Part shown: positions 1-9,318 of the stretch, piece after piece
How positions within the stretch are numbered: the stretch's first letter is position 1
Layout of the letters: each line of letters opens with the position of its first letter
Assembly: GCF_014696715.1 (NCBI RefSeq)
Contig: NZ_JACJQO010000001.1
Span: 310,001-374,000 of the forward strand
Source: Pseudanabaena sp. FACHB-2040
Lineage (GTDB): Bacteria > Cyanobacteriota > Cyanobacteriia > Phormidesmidales > Phormidesmidaceae
Length of the DNA stretch: 64,000 bases
Reading direction: 5' to 3'
Program-made: the position numbers and the translations under genes
Notes under the pieces: generated by a model
The model's input: only the letters and a program-made list of their open reading frames with translations
Database searches by the model: none
Told to the model about the DNA's origin: nothing

Positions 1-480
1 TGGTTTGAACATGCTATCGAGGAAGAGGTGCTAGACATTCCAGTGCTGATCTGCGCGCCAGAAGAAATGATCTGGTCAAAGTCCTTTGTCATGGCCCGCG
101 ATCGCTACGATGGGGCCGATATTGCCCACCTAATCTTGGCCTGCGGTCAGACGCTCGACTGGTCGCGGCTGCTGCGCCAGTTTGGCCCCCACTGGAGGGT
201 GCTTTTTAGCCATTTGGTGCTGTTTGGCTTTATCTATCCGGGCAAGCGATCGCACATTCCCGCCTGGGTTATGGAAACACTGAGCCAGCGGCTGCTGCAA
301 GAAACTGGCCCCGCCGATGTCGCCGATAACTTCTGCCAAGGGCCGATGTTAGCCCCCCTGCAGTACCTCCCCGACATTGAAGACTGGGGCTATGAAGATG
401 CCAGGCTCCGTCCCCACGGCAGCTTAAACGCAGACAACGTAGCTGAGTGGACTGAGCACCTGCACGAGGAGCACGCTTAG
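1..480 (+). CDS. Nucleotidyltransferase-like protein, C-terminal part (5' truncated by window edge)
   Basis: The frame is open from base 1, so this is the last 159 residues of a longer gene; the GTG at 28 is probably an internal Val codon. The stretch CAPEEMIWSKSFVM followed by RDRYDGADIAHLIL resembles the C-terminal half of cyanobacterial proteins annotated as nucleotidyltransferase family, which I recognise by sequence flavour rather than by a named catalytic motif. The nucleotide-binding residues would lie upstream of the window. The product looks soluble, with no membrane segment. It ends at TAG, followed by a long gene-free stretch before lepB. The substrate is unknown. Confidence 0.6.
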   Translation, partial: WFEHAIEEEVLDIPVLICAPEEMIWSKSFVMARDRYDGADIAHLILACGQTLDWSRLLRQFGPHWRVLFSHLVLFGFIYPGKRSHIPAWVMETLSQRLLQETGPADVADNFCQGPMLAPLQYLPDIEDWGYEDARLRPHGSLNADNVAEWTEHLHEEHA

Positions 481-952
481 AGGCTGTCTAGGCGAAATTT
501 ATCAGCTCACAATGGCAAATACGCTCAAACCTACAGCGATTTCAGATCAGTAGGCTGCAGGCTTGGGTGGATGGGTGAATGGGTGGCGAATGCAGACGAG
601 AATGGCTGTGTCGAAGCTTAAAGCTGGGGAACTAAACTCGCTTCTGCGCCATCTTTCAAAACAATTCCTTAGCAAGCCCAGCGTTGTTCGCTTAGCCAAG
701 GTATAACTTTGGTCAGACAGGATCAAGGCAATGTCAAGGCGTCTACCCCTAAAGCCAGGTAAGTTCTTTGAAGTAGCTGCGGCAAGTGTCGGGGCAGCTG
801 CAGTCAGGAGCTGATCGCTATTGATTTGTCATTAGGCTGTCATAGGGTTGTGACACTGCAGCGCTATCTCTATAGGAGGACTGAGCAAAATCAGCGCCTG
901 CAACTACACTTTCCCTCTTTGAGCTCTCCATTTTTTAGGCTCTCCTCGTTTT
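481..952. other. Intergenic region upstream of lepB
   Basis: These 472 bases hold no convincing gene on either strand. The stretch near 565-592 has a short G-rich direct repetition of TGGGTG. The only regulatory candidate seen is a sigma70-like promoter close to lepB, listed separately. Confidence 0.5.
848..876 (+). promoter_or_regulatory. Candidate sigma70-type promoter of lepB
   Basis: TTGTGA (848-853) and TATAGG (871-876) are separated by exactly 17 bases and lie about 75 bases upstream of the lepB ATG. Both boxes are imperfect, so the call rests mainly on spacing and position. Confidence 0.35.
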
Positions 953-1489
953 ATGAGCGCACCTAAACAAACTAAACCTATCAATCCTTGGGTTGAAGCA
1001 GTGCAGACCATTGGCCTGAGTGTGGTACTCGCCTTTGGCGTCCGTGTCCACGTGGCCGAACCTCGCTATATTCCCTCTGGTTCAATGGAGCCGACCCTAC
1101 AAATCAACGATCGGCTAATTATCGAAAAGCTGAGCTACGACTTTGAACTGCCCCAGCGAGGCGATATTGTTGTCTTTCGTCCCCCGGAAACGCTCAATCA
1201 GAAAGATGCCTTTATCAAGCGGGTGATTGGGCTACCGGGCGATCTAGTGGAGGTCAAAGATGGTTTGGTCTACGTCAATGATCAGCCCCTAGAAGAGTCC
1301 TACATTGCGGCTCCGCCGGAATACCTATGGGGGCCAGTCGAGGTGCCAGAAGAGTCTTATCTGGTGCTGGGCGACAACCGCAATAAGAGCTTTGATAGCC
1401 ATATGTGGGGCTTTGTACCCAAGGATCACATCCTGGGTCGAGCCGTCTTTCGCTTTTGGCCACCGCAGCGGCTGGGCGGAATAGAGTAG
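953..1489 (+). CDS. lepB: Signal peptidase I
   Basis: Membrane-anchored serine protease (family S26) that removes signal peptides from exported proteins; in cyanobacteria it serves the cytoplasmic and/or thylakoid membrane. At 178 residues it has the short bacterial form: one N-terminal membrane segment (about residues 18-31), then the catalytic box [10 protein letters not shown] with Ser44, the general-base Lys89 in [10 protein letters not shown], and the conserved [14 protein letters not shown] box near the C-terminus. All the diagnostic boxes are intact. The ATG at 953 has no strong Shine-Dalgarno sequence, but the length fits the family. It is the first of two rightward genes, separated by about 100 bases from the next. 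Confidence 0.95.
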   Translation: MSAPKQTKPINPWVEAVQTIGLSVVLAFGVRVHVAEPRYIPSGSMEPTLQINDRLIIEKLSYDFELPQRGDIVVFRPPETLNQKDAFIKRVIGLPGDLVEVKDGLVYVNDQPLEESYIAAPPEYLWGPVEVPEESYLVLGDNRNKSFDSHMWGFVPKDHILGRAVFRFWPPQRLGGIE

Positions 1490-1590
1490 GCTCTCAAGGA
1501 AGCTAACAACCAACGGAGAAAGTGGAACAGTGCGATCGCAACTCCTAACCAACTGAGCTAACCTCGCATTACTCAGTTAGGGAGGTGGCT

Positions 1591-2991
1591 ATGGAGACGT
1601 TTGCACTATCTGGTTTGCTGACGGCAGCGCTAGTAAGTACCGCCCTGCTAGGGACAGAAACCGTTCCCCAAGGTGCGCTGATAGAGACCTCTTCACTACA
1701 AGCCACCCATCTGGCCGCCAGCCTGCCCACCAAAGCTCCCCTCACCCAGCAGCAAGACTGGCTGCAGAGTATTAACCGGCAGCAGATCGATCCCGCCGCC
1801 CTGCAGCAGCGATTTCCCACCGAGGCCCTGATTGAGTGGCTAGAGCAGGCCCGACAGCAAGGGACCGACCCGGCCCAGGTGCGGGCAGTTTTGCAGGCAG
1901 CAGATTGGCAAGACCAAGACTCAGACCTGCAAACGGCAGATCTCGATGGCGACGGTCGAGCCGAATGGCTGCTAACAATCAATCTTGGCCCCGATGAGAT
2001 GCCCTGGGGCCGCTCGGGAGACTTTTGGGTGATTGGCGATAGTCTGCTGTACCGCTTCTTTCAGCCTGTAGACTACTTTCGTGAGGTGAGAGAGCCGATC
2101 ATTCCCCTCGATCAAGATTTCTTTTTGAGCGCACCTCAGGTTTTAGCTGTTCAAGACTTTACGGGCGACAGTACAGATGAGGTTTTGCTGCGGCGGCAGG
2201 TCTGCGGTGCCCATACCTGCACCCACGCTTACTTTATGCTCGGCCACCAAGAAGGCCAGATCCGTCCTTTAATAGCGGCTCAAACTGAGCCTTTCCAGTC
2301 GGGTCAAGCCATTGTGTTGCATGACCCTGAGCTGCGTGGGCTGACCGATGAAACTGGGGATGGGATAGCCGATTTAGTGCTGCACACAGGTGTCATTGGC
2401 AGCGCTGGGGCAGGGGCTCAAAGAACCCGCACCGAGGTCTGGGCCTGGAATGGGGCTGTCGTGAGCCTAGCCCAGGTGCAGCTCGACCCTACTAACTACC
2501 GCTTTCACATTCTCTACGAGGCCAACGAAGCTTTTGAGCAGAATGACCTCGAACGCGCCCGCACTCTTTACCAGCAGGTGATTGAGGACAACAGCCTGGA
2601 GGACATGCAGTGGAGCGATGAGTTTCCCAGCTCCCGCGATAGCACCCTACAGTTTGCGGCCTTTCGGCTGACCCTGGTGGGCTTGAGAGAGAGCGATCGC
2701 AACACCGCCACCCAGTGGCAGGCGTGGCTACAGCAAACCTATCCCAACACGCCCATCACCGAAGCGGCGCGGCAGCTACTGGTGCTACAGGCCGAGATGC
2801 CCTTAGAAGCAGCCTGTGCAGCGGTTCGCGATACCCTGCTATCCCAGGAATCTCCTGAAGATGACTTTCCTGGCAGTGGTCCCACCGGCCCGCTGCGCTA
2901 TATGGGCTACGCCAATCCTTCTTTGGGCGCTGCAGAGGTCTGTCCTGACATCCGCATGAGCGAGCTTTCAATCGAACAGTTGCTCCGGTAG
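1591..2991 (+). CDS. Exported protein with FG-GAP/EF-hand-like Asp-rich repeats
   Basis: Product of 466 residues, family not recognised. The N-terminus is a hydrophobic stretch compatible with a signal peptide. Three spaced Asp/Gly-rich loops (DLDGDGRAEWLL, DFTGDSTDEVLL and DETGDGIADLVL) look like the calcium-binding loops of FG-GAP/VCBS or EF-hand-like repeats and suggest a beta-propeller-like periplasmic or surface domain. The C-terminal third is helical, with one TPR-like stretch (AFEQNDLERARTLYQQ). The start is placed at ATG 1591 because GGAGG at 1581-1585 has ideal spacing to it; the GTG at 1585 overlaps that ribosome binding site. Function is unknown; binding of a ligand or Ca2+ in the envelope is inference. 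Confidence 0.75.
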   Translation: METFALSGLLTAALVSTALLGTETVPQGALIETSSLQATHLAASLPTKAPLTQQQDWLQSINRQQIDPAALQQRFPTEALIEWLEQARQQGTDPAQVRAVLQAADWQDQDSDLQTADLDGDGRAEWLLTINLGPDEMPWGRSGDFWVIGDSLLYRFFQPVDYFREVREPIIPLDQDFFLSAPQVLAVQDFTGDSTDEVLLRRQVCGAHTCTHAYFMLGHQEGQIRPLIAAQTEPFQSGQAIVLHDPELRGLTDETGDGIADLVLHTGVIGSAGAGAQRTRTEVWAWNGAVVSLAQVQLDPTNYRFHILYEANEAFEQNDLERARTLYQQVIEDNSLEDMQWSDEFPSSRDSTLQFAAFRLTLVGLRESDRNTATQWQAWLQQTYPNTPITEAARQLLVLQAEMPLEAACAAVRDTLLSQESPEDDFPGSGPTGPLRYMGYANPSLGAAEVCPDIRMSELSIEQLLR

Positions 2992-2995
2992 CGGC

Positions 2996-3733
2996 TTAGC
3001 CACTAGGTTCCGACAGCCGCCCCAACAGCTCTAGCTGATTGCCTGGCCCAACTTGAAATACAACACTCTCCCCCGATCTCGGCACAATGTCGCTGATCGC
3101 CGTGATGTTGACCTGATGCGTGACCATGACAATCACACCAGGATCATCGGCATTCTCGGCCAAAAACTGCCGTAGCCGACTGGTTTGTGCCGCCTCCATA
3201 GCCCGATCTTGAAAGAAAGAATTGATCGGCGCAAAGGGTTCAACCGGAGCCAGATCAAGCAAATCTGCCGTCTCTAGACAGCGGCACCACTGGCTAGAGA
3301 GCACCCGGCTAACGACAATATCGCGACTGCGAAAGGCGGCACCAATACGAATAGCCTGCTGGCGGCCCGTCTCAGACAGATTGCGCTGGGTGGTGCAGTC
3401 TCCCAACCGAAAGTTGGCTGGGTCGCCAGTACCGGGTGCGATCGCATGGCGCAGCAGCACAACATAGCTCGCCTCTGCCTGCTGCAGCCTGACCCAAATC
3501 CCCGCCTCACTCAAGTTTGAGACCTGGATAGGGGGTGGTTCAGCTGACTCAGGCTCAGCCAATGGAGGGGGGGCGACAGGAGACAGGGCTGATTGGGGTG
3601 GCGTGGGATCAGTCACCGGGGGCAGCTCAGCCGCAGGAGGAGAAGGGTCTACTGCCTCGCCGCAGCCTGCCCCCAGCAGCAGGCTGCCCAACGCCCAAGC
3701 CAGGGCAGCCACTCTACAGTGTCTCATCGGCAT
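2996..3733 (-). CDS. Histidine phosphatase superfamily lipoprotein
   Basis: 245 residues. It starts with a lipoprotein signal (LGSLLLGAGC lipobox), followed by a Pro-rich linker to about residue 75. The catalytic core then shows the phosphohistidine motif LLRHAIAPGTGDPANF (an RHA variant of RHG), the SETGRQQA helix start, and the second catalytic histidine in VMVTHQVNITAI. This matches branch-1 histidine phosphatases of the SixA/phosphoglycerate mutase fold, here tethered to the outside of the cytoplasmic membrane or to the outer membrane. Substrate unknown. It converges on the preceding gene with only 4 bases between stops. Confidence 0.85.
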   Translation of the reverse strand: MPMRHCRVAALAWALGSLLLGAGCGEAVDPSPPAAELPPVTDPTPPQSALSPVAPPPLAEPESAEPPPIQVSNLSEAGIWVRLQQAEASYVVLLRHAIAPGTGDPANFRLGDCTTQRNLSETGRQQAIRIGAAFRSRDIVVSRVLSSQWCRCLETADLLDLAPVEPFAPINSFFQDRAMEAAQTSRLRQFLAENADDPGVIVMVTHQVNITAISDIVPRSGESVVFQVGPGNQLELLGRLSEPSG

Positions 3734-3752
3734 GGGTCAGGCTTGCTGCAGC

Positions 3753-4310
3753 TTACTCAAGTTCACCGACCTGGATTTGCCCGTAGCCCAAAAACTGGCC
3801 AACACTGTCTTCGCCAGCGGGGTAGGCGGTAATGCCCAACTCATAAACTCCGTCAGCAGGCCGTTTCTGAGGATTGAGCACAATAGACAGCGTAGTGCCG
3901 GGAGGGGCTGGGTTCTCTAGCACCACCAAAACCTGATTGAGATCTAGAGGAGTGCCACCGACGCTTGCTAAGGGAACCTCTGGCCCCAAGCCATAGGTGT
4001 CTCCAACAAAAACCTCAGTAGTATTGAGGTCAAAGGAAAGCCCTGCGTTAGAATCGCGCGGCTTGATGACCAGAGCTTCCAATGGCTCTGCTGCGGTCAA
4101 GGGAATTTGAATGACAACTTGGTAGCGCTCTGGCTCGCCGTTGGCCTCTAGGGGAGAAACATCAATCAGCTCCAGAGAACTATCAAACACTACTCTGCCG
4201 CTCGGCAGGCGGCCAGCAGCGGCCGGTAAACCGCTTACAGCGCTGAGCAAGCCATAGGACAACACGCTGGCAGTAACAGCCCCTGAAATGAGACTTAGTT
4301 TTGTTTTCAT
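3753..4310 (-). CDS. DUF2808 domain protein, exported
   Basis: 185 residues, starting at the ATG that opens MKTKLSLISGAV, a typical signal peptide ending near AAA. The mature part has the pattern of DUF2808, a family of small secreted cyanobacterial proteins of unknown role: VVFDSSLELIDVSP, an F-x-G-D-T stretch, and a beta-rich end YELGITAYPAGEDSVGQFLG. A purine-rich GAGGGG lies upstream of this start. An upstream extension to 4421 is possible but lacks a ribosome binding site and would bury the signal peptide. The gene is co-directional with the histidine phosphatase (19 bases apart), so they may be co-transcribed. Confidence 0.85.
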   Translation of the reverse strand: MKTKLSLISGAVTASVLSYGLLSAVSGLPAAAGRLPSGRVVFDSSLELIDVSPLEANGEPERYQVVIQIPLTAAEPLEALVIKPRDSNAGLSFDLNTTEVFVGDTYGLGPEVPLASVGGTPLDLNQVLVVLENPAPPGTTLSIVLNPQKRPADGVYELGITAYPAGEDSVGQFLGYGQIQVGELE

Positions 4311-4827
4311 GTCTTTTATTCCCCTCAAAGTAGGGTTCTCCAAATTGGGGATGGTCGGAATAGGTCTTGTTATTGATATCAAATCTTGCCTAGATCGTAT
4401 CGTCTGTTCATCAAGCGTCATCAGTCAAAAGGCTGCCATGAAATTCCTGAGTTCTTAGAGAACCCAGGGATTTCGCTTGACCGATGGCGCTATAGGCTTG
4501 CGATCGCACCTCCCAATTCGTAAAGAAAGAGACAGCTTGAGCTAGGGTTTCACCCGATAATTCAGAGGCTTTTCCCAGCTCCAGAGAGCATTCCCCGATG
4601 GTGAATGGACTGTTGATGTGACCCAGGAACTGCTAACGGTCTAGGCATATCACCGGAAATTCAAACCAATTTAAGGGTGGCTGTGACTTGCTTCTGAAGC
4701 GAAGAAGCAGGGAGAGGAGCTACAAAAGTCAGGGATTTTGGACACTGTGGGAAGAAAGTGCGATCGCAACGGAAAACGTGACTATCCCGGTCTGAAGTTT
4801 AGTTTCCTTCAACCGCCAAATTGCTCA

Positions 4828-4860
4828 ACCTGTAGTCCTTTAAGGCTGCAGGTCATTTTT
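4828..4860 (+). terminator. Orphan terminator-like hairpin
   Basis: ACCTG pairs with CAGGT around an imperfect inner stem (TAG-CC with GGCTG), and TTTTT follows at 4856-4860. No plus-strand gene ends here. It could terminate a small RNA or be fortuitous. Confidence 0.35.
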
Positions 4861-4916
4861 GTATCGGTTGCCACACCAGGCCGTCCGACGACCTTTGCTG
4901 CTGTTTAAGCAGCCAA

Positions 4917-4932
4917 AGTGATCCGAGTCACA
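4917..4932. promoter_or_regulatory. CRP-type (SyCRP1-like) binding-site candidate
   Basis: AGTGA-N6-TCACA matches the cyanobacterial cAMP-receptor consensus TGTGA-N6-TCACA at nine of ten fixed positions. It lies 165 bases upstream of the small gene at 5097 and about 600 bases from the DUF2808 gene, so its target is unclear. Confidence 0.3.
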
Positions 4933-5096
4933 TCTTTCATTGCTCAGAATCACTCAATTTGAGGCTCTGCATCACTTGCGTGGGGGAACCAAATCACTGA
5001 GAATTTATGCTTAGATCACGGAACTTAATGCAGCTGCATCACTTCGCTGATCGGCTTTTTCGGCCATATTTATTACAGTGCGCTTGAGGCTGCTAA

Positions 5097-5333
5097 ATGG
5101 ACCCCCAATGCTCCTTACTTCCCTTAGCTATCAGCGAGATATTGGCTGATGCTGCTACCACTGGGCAGCTAAGCCTCGCTGACAGGTATGGGTTGATGGC
5201 AGCAATCTTAAGCGAATCCCTCAGCGAGGAAGAACGGGCAGCAATTGACCGCCTGCTGCGAGCCGTTTTGCGGGGCCGGCTTCAGATTTCCAACCACCTC
5301 AGTACTGCCTTCCCCTATGAGCAGGCAGCTTAA
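5097..5333 (+). CDS. Small conserved cyanobacterial protein
   Basis: 78 residues. The core LADRYGLMAAILSESLSEEERAAIDRLLRAV is a helical module I have seen repeatedly in cyanobacterial proteins of this size, usually annotated as hypothetical. GAGG lies 8 bases before the ATG. There is no signal peptide or membrane segment, and the composition suggests a compact helical bundle. It precedes the urease alpha gene on the same strand with a gap of about 155 bases, so co-transcription is uncertain. Function unknown. Confidence 0.75.
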   Translation: MDPQCSLLPLAISEILADAATTGQLSLADRYGLMAAILSESLSEEERAAIDRLLRAVLRGRLQISNHLSTAFPYEQAA

Positions 5334-5489
5334 ACCAAAAATTCTCTCGCAAAAGTCCTCAAAAATACACTCTGCGAAAACGAATTGCGCCGTAGAATAA
5401 TTCGGATGCCAGCGCTTTGCCTCAAATTCTGTTCGAAATAGGGGTTTTTGCGCGGGTTCAGTTATCCGTCTTCCGCAAAGGAGTGCCCC

Positions 5490-7199
<1,710 letters not shown>

Positions 7200-7353
7200 C
7201 GCCCTATCTCCCTCACCTCCCCCCATCTCCCTAATCTTCCTCCCGCGTCCTGTGTCTTCCCTAACCGAACCAATTTGTTAACGGACCTAGGTGATTTTCC
7301 AAAGTTCGGGCCGCGTCTATTACTATCAGCAATAGTCAACGATTGATTTCTTC

Positions 7354-8202
7354 ATGGCCTCGCGCTCTTTTCCGCTGCCTAAGCGATCGCACCCCCTCTC
7401 GGGGCAATCTGCCCTGCTCTCATCGGATCTGCTGACTTACTATCGCAGTGTCAGCCATTCTCCTTTGACCGTGGTAGACGTAGAAACCACCGGCTCTGTC
7501 GCCTGCAAATCTCGCGTTATTGAAATTTCTGTGCTCCAGGGCAGCCTGGATGAGGGCATCCAGCACCAGGAAACCCACCTGATCAACGTTGGTGTGCGAG
7601 TTCCCCAAAACATTACCCAGATTACGGGCATTACCCCATCGATGCTGGTCAAAGCGCCCTATCCCGAAGAAGTCTGGCCAGAGCTGCTGCCCTACCTAGA
7701 GCAAGGCGTGCTCACCGCTCACAACGTGGATTTTGACTATGCTTTTATTCAGGCAGAGTACCGACAGCTAGAAATGTCGTACTCCCGCCCTGCCGAAAAG
7801 CTGTTTTGCACAGTGCTGCTGTCTCGACTGCTGCTGGCCGATTTGCCCTCACGCAGCCTGCCAGACCTGGTGCAGCACTTTGGCTTTGACGTGGGCCGCT
7901 CTCACAGAGCCGAAGCCGACACCCAGGCTTGCTGGCTGCTAGCTAACTACCTGCTCACCCTGATCCGTGAAGAGCCTGACGAGATTTTGCTGGCCCGCTT
8001 TGCCCAACAGTGGGTGCGCCTAAAAGATGCTGCCAAACTGCTGGGTCTGCCCAAGTCTCAGGTCAGAGATACGCTCAACGATCGCGGCGCAGAATGCCGC
8101 ACTTCCCGGCGCAACAGCCGCTTTCTCTACCGTCGTGGTGATATCGAGAACTTGTATCAGGAACTCAATAGCCAGCAGTTCTCCCTGGAGGGCACAGTTT
8201 AG
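7354..8202 (+). CDS. DEDDh 3'-5' exonuclease (DnaQ-like) with C-terminal HTH-like domain
   Basis: 282 residues. The exonuclease domain has all the DEDDh acidic residues: Asp42 and Glu44 in VVDVETTG, Asp128 in HNVDFDYAF, and His184/Asp189 in RSHRAEADTQ. It resembles the DNA polymerase III epsilon/DnaQ exonuclease family. After the nuclease, about residues 225-275 (VRLKDAAKLLGLPKSQVRDT, then FLYRRGDIENLY) resemble an excisionase/MerR-type DNA-binding helix-turn-helix, an addition absent from plain DnaQ. It probably removes nucleotides from single strands during repair; whether it partners with a polymerase cannot be told from here. Confidence 0.88.
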   Translation: MASRSFPLPKRSHPLSGQSALLSSDLLTYYRSVSHSPLTVVDVETTGSVACKSRVIEISVLQGSLDEGIQHQETHLINVGVRVPQNITQITGITPSMLVKAPYPEEVWPELLPYLEQGVLTAHNVDFDYAFIQAEYRQLEMSYSRPAEKLFCTVLLSRLLLADLPSRSLPDLVQHFGFDVGRSHRAEADTQACWLLANYLLTLIREEPDEILLARFAQQWVRLKDAAKLLGLPKSQVRDTLNDRGAECRTSRRNSRFLYRRGDIENLYQELNSQQFSLEGTV

Positions 8203-8305
8203 GGTTGCTGCAGAAGTGTCTTAAGGCGTCGCTCATACAAGCTGCTAAGGCCCAAATATAAGAGAGATTTGTAGCAGACTACCTGAATTACAGCCCCTAT
8301 CACCG

Positions 8306-8376
8306 TTATTCCTCAAGGATCTTAACCAGATCGTCGAGCATGATATCAAAGGTGAAGGCAAGTCGACGAATTGCAG
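8306..8376 (-). pseudogene. Tail fragment of a third copy of the small HTH gene
   Basis: Read leftwards, the sequence gives LTAIRRLAFTFDIMLDDLVK then ILEE and stop. This matches the end of the intact HTH gene at 8603-8815 (FTAIRKLALTFDVMIDDMVE then ILEE). Only the last 24 or so codons remain, and they abut the stop codon of the second copy. Confidence 0.7.
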
Positions 8377-8590
8377 TTAGGCTTCAACTGGCTCTATTAA
8401 ATCTTCAATGGATACGCCGAAGATCTCAGCTAACTTTCGCACTGACATCAAATTCACCATAACCATGCCGGATGAGTTTGCATAAGTTGCAACTGTACTG
8501 TAGGGAAGCCCTGCGCGAGAAGCGACTTCCTTGAGACTTCATCCTCGCTCTGTCGCCAACTCCTTAATCCGTAACCTGAACACGACTCAT
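8377..8590 (-). pseudogene. Decayed second copy of the small HTH gene (frameshift and Trp-to-stop)
   Basis: This is a paralogue of the intact gene next door. From the ATG at 8588-8590 it reads MSRV, then one extra base shifts the frame. In the restored frame it reads LRIKELATERG, then TGA (8539-8541) exactly where the intact copy has the tryptophan of RGWSLKEV, then SLKEVASRAGLPYSTVATYA and on to TAA at 8377-8379. Two independent lesions make it non-functional by the standard code. The DNA of the first half remains close to the intact copy; the C-terminal end (FGVSIEDLIEPVEA) has diverged, so the duplication is not recent. Confidence 0.75.
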
Positions 8591-8602
8591 TCTATCTACT
8601 GA

Positions 8603-8815
8603 TTACTCTTCAAGAATTTCAACCATATCGTCGATCATCACATCGAAGGTCAAGGCAAGCTTTCGGATTGCGGTGAAGTCCGTCATAGTCATTGATTCTC
8701 GCTGGGCATAGGTGGTGACGGTGCTGTAGGGAAGTCCTGATCGCTCGGCGACTTCTTTGAGGCTCCAGCCCCGCTCTGCCGCCATCTCCCGAATTTTCAG
8801 TCTAATTCGCCCCAT
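8603..8815 (-). CDS. Small HTH (XRE/Cro-type) transcriptional regulator
   Basis: A 70-residue protein consisting almost wholly of one helix-turn-helix domain: KIREMAAERGWSLKEVAERS is the first part, followed by the recognition region GLPYSTVTTYAQ and an amphipathic acidic tail ending in VEILEE. Single-domain Cro/C1-type proteins of this size usually repress their own promoter. A perfect 20-bp palindrome sits 12 bases upstream of the start, between this gene and the divergent gene at 8938, and is a natural operator. Two decayed copies lie directly downstream on the same strand. The target gene is unknown. Confidence 0.85.
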   Translation of the reverse strand: MGRIRLKIREMAAERGWSLKEVAERSGLPYSTVTTYAQRESMTMTDFTAIRKLALTFDVMIDDMVEILEE

Positions 8816-8827
8816 TTAAGATTGACA

Positions 8828-8847
8828 GAAAACGCAATTGCGTTTTC
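8828..8847. promoter_or_regulatory. Perfect 20-bp palindrome, candidate operator
   Basis: GAAAACGCAATTGCGTTTTC is its own reverse complement. It lies 12 bases before the HTH start codon and overlaps the TTGCGT box of a possible promoter (TATAAA at 8863-8868, 19-base spacer) for the divergent gene at 8938. Binding by the HTH protein is inferred from position and symmetry. Confidence 0.6.
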
Positions 8848-8872
8848 AATGAGTTGAGAGAGTATAAATAGC

Positions 8873-8902
8873 CGCTCCGGGAGCCTGGAAAACTTCGGAG
8901 CG
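8873..8902 (+). other. Stem-loop in the leader of the gene at 8938
   Basis: CGCTCCG (8873-8879) pairs perfectly with CGGAGCG (8896-8902) around a 16-base loop, in the likely 5' untranslated region of the next gene. There is no T-tract, so it is not an intrinsic terminator. Confidence 0.35.
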
Positions 8903-8937
8903 ACTACGTCCTATATCCCTTAAGGGGAAGTGAACTT

Positions 8938-9255
8938 ATGATACCAGTCTCACAGTTGCGGTGGCCAAAGACCGGCCCTTCAGAACCATCGCAGGCTGAC
9001 CCTTCAACCTGCTTAAAAACTCAGAGTCCCGGCCAATCCCCCAAGCTTTATCCTGCCGTCTACAAAGATGCACTCTCGCCCTGGTGCATTGTGCGGCTTT
9101 TGCCCAATATGCAGCGAATCACCGTTGCTCGATTTCGGCGACGTAACGATGCCGATGCCCATGTTCGAGTTCTGCGACGGTTGATTCCTGAGGGAACCTA
9201 TGTGATTTTGTTTGATGGTGCGATCGCAAGCCCTGCTCAGCCCTCCCAGCAGTGA
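8938..9255 (+). CDS. Conserved cyanobacterial small protein
   Basis: 105 residues. The first half is polar and low in structure. The second half (WCIVRLLPNMQRITVARFR, then DADAHVRVLRRLIPEGTYVI) has the look of a small alpha/beta domain that I recognise as recurrent in cyanobacterial hypothetical proteins. AAGGGG lies about 9 bases before the ATG. The gene is divergent from the HTH regulator and shares its intergenic palindrome, so it may be controlled by it. No function can be assigned. Confidence 0.65.
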   Translation: MIPVSQLRWPKTGPSEPSQADPSTCLKTQSPGQSPKLYPAVYKDALSPWCIVRLLPNMQRITVARFRRRNDADAHVRVLRRLIPEGTYVILFDGAIASPAQPSQQ

Positions 9256-9265
9256 AGCGTTATTC

Positions 9266-9300
9266 AGGGGTAATACTCCTAGCAAAAGAGTATTGCCCCT
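9266..9300. terminator. Bidirectional hairpin between convergent genes
   Basis: AGGGGTAATACTC (9266-9278) pairs with GAGTATTGCCCCT (9288-9300), 13 bp with one G-U wobble and a 9-base loop. It sits just after the rightward gene ending at 9255 and just before the end of the leftward gene at 9319. The U-tract is poor on both sides. Confidence 0.55.
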
Positions 9301-9318
9301 GGGTTGGAGCCTTGTTCA

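Larger units (their letters stand above)
4311..5096. other. Long intergenic region with an orphan hairpin/T-tract and a CRP-like site
   Basis: Nearly 800 bases without a gene I can support. It contains two HIP1 sites, a terminator-like hairpin at 4828-4860 that ends no visible rightward gene, and one CRP-type palindrome at 4917-4932. An unannotated small RNA on the plus strand upstream of 4860 would explain the orphan terminator. Confidence 0.5.

Noticed and set aside
5334-5489. NtcA site search upstream of the urease gene
   Set aside because: GTAGAATAATTC at 5392 has the GTA half but no TAC at the required spacing.
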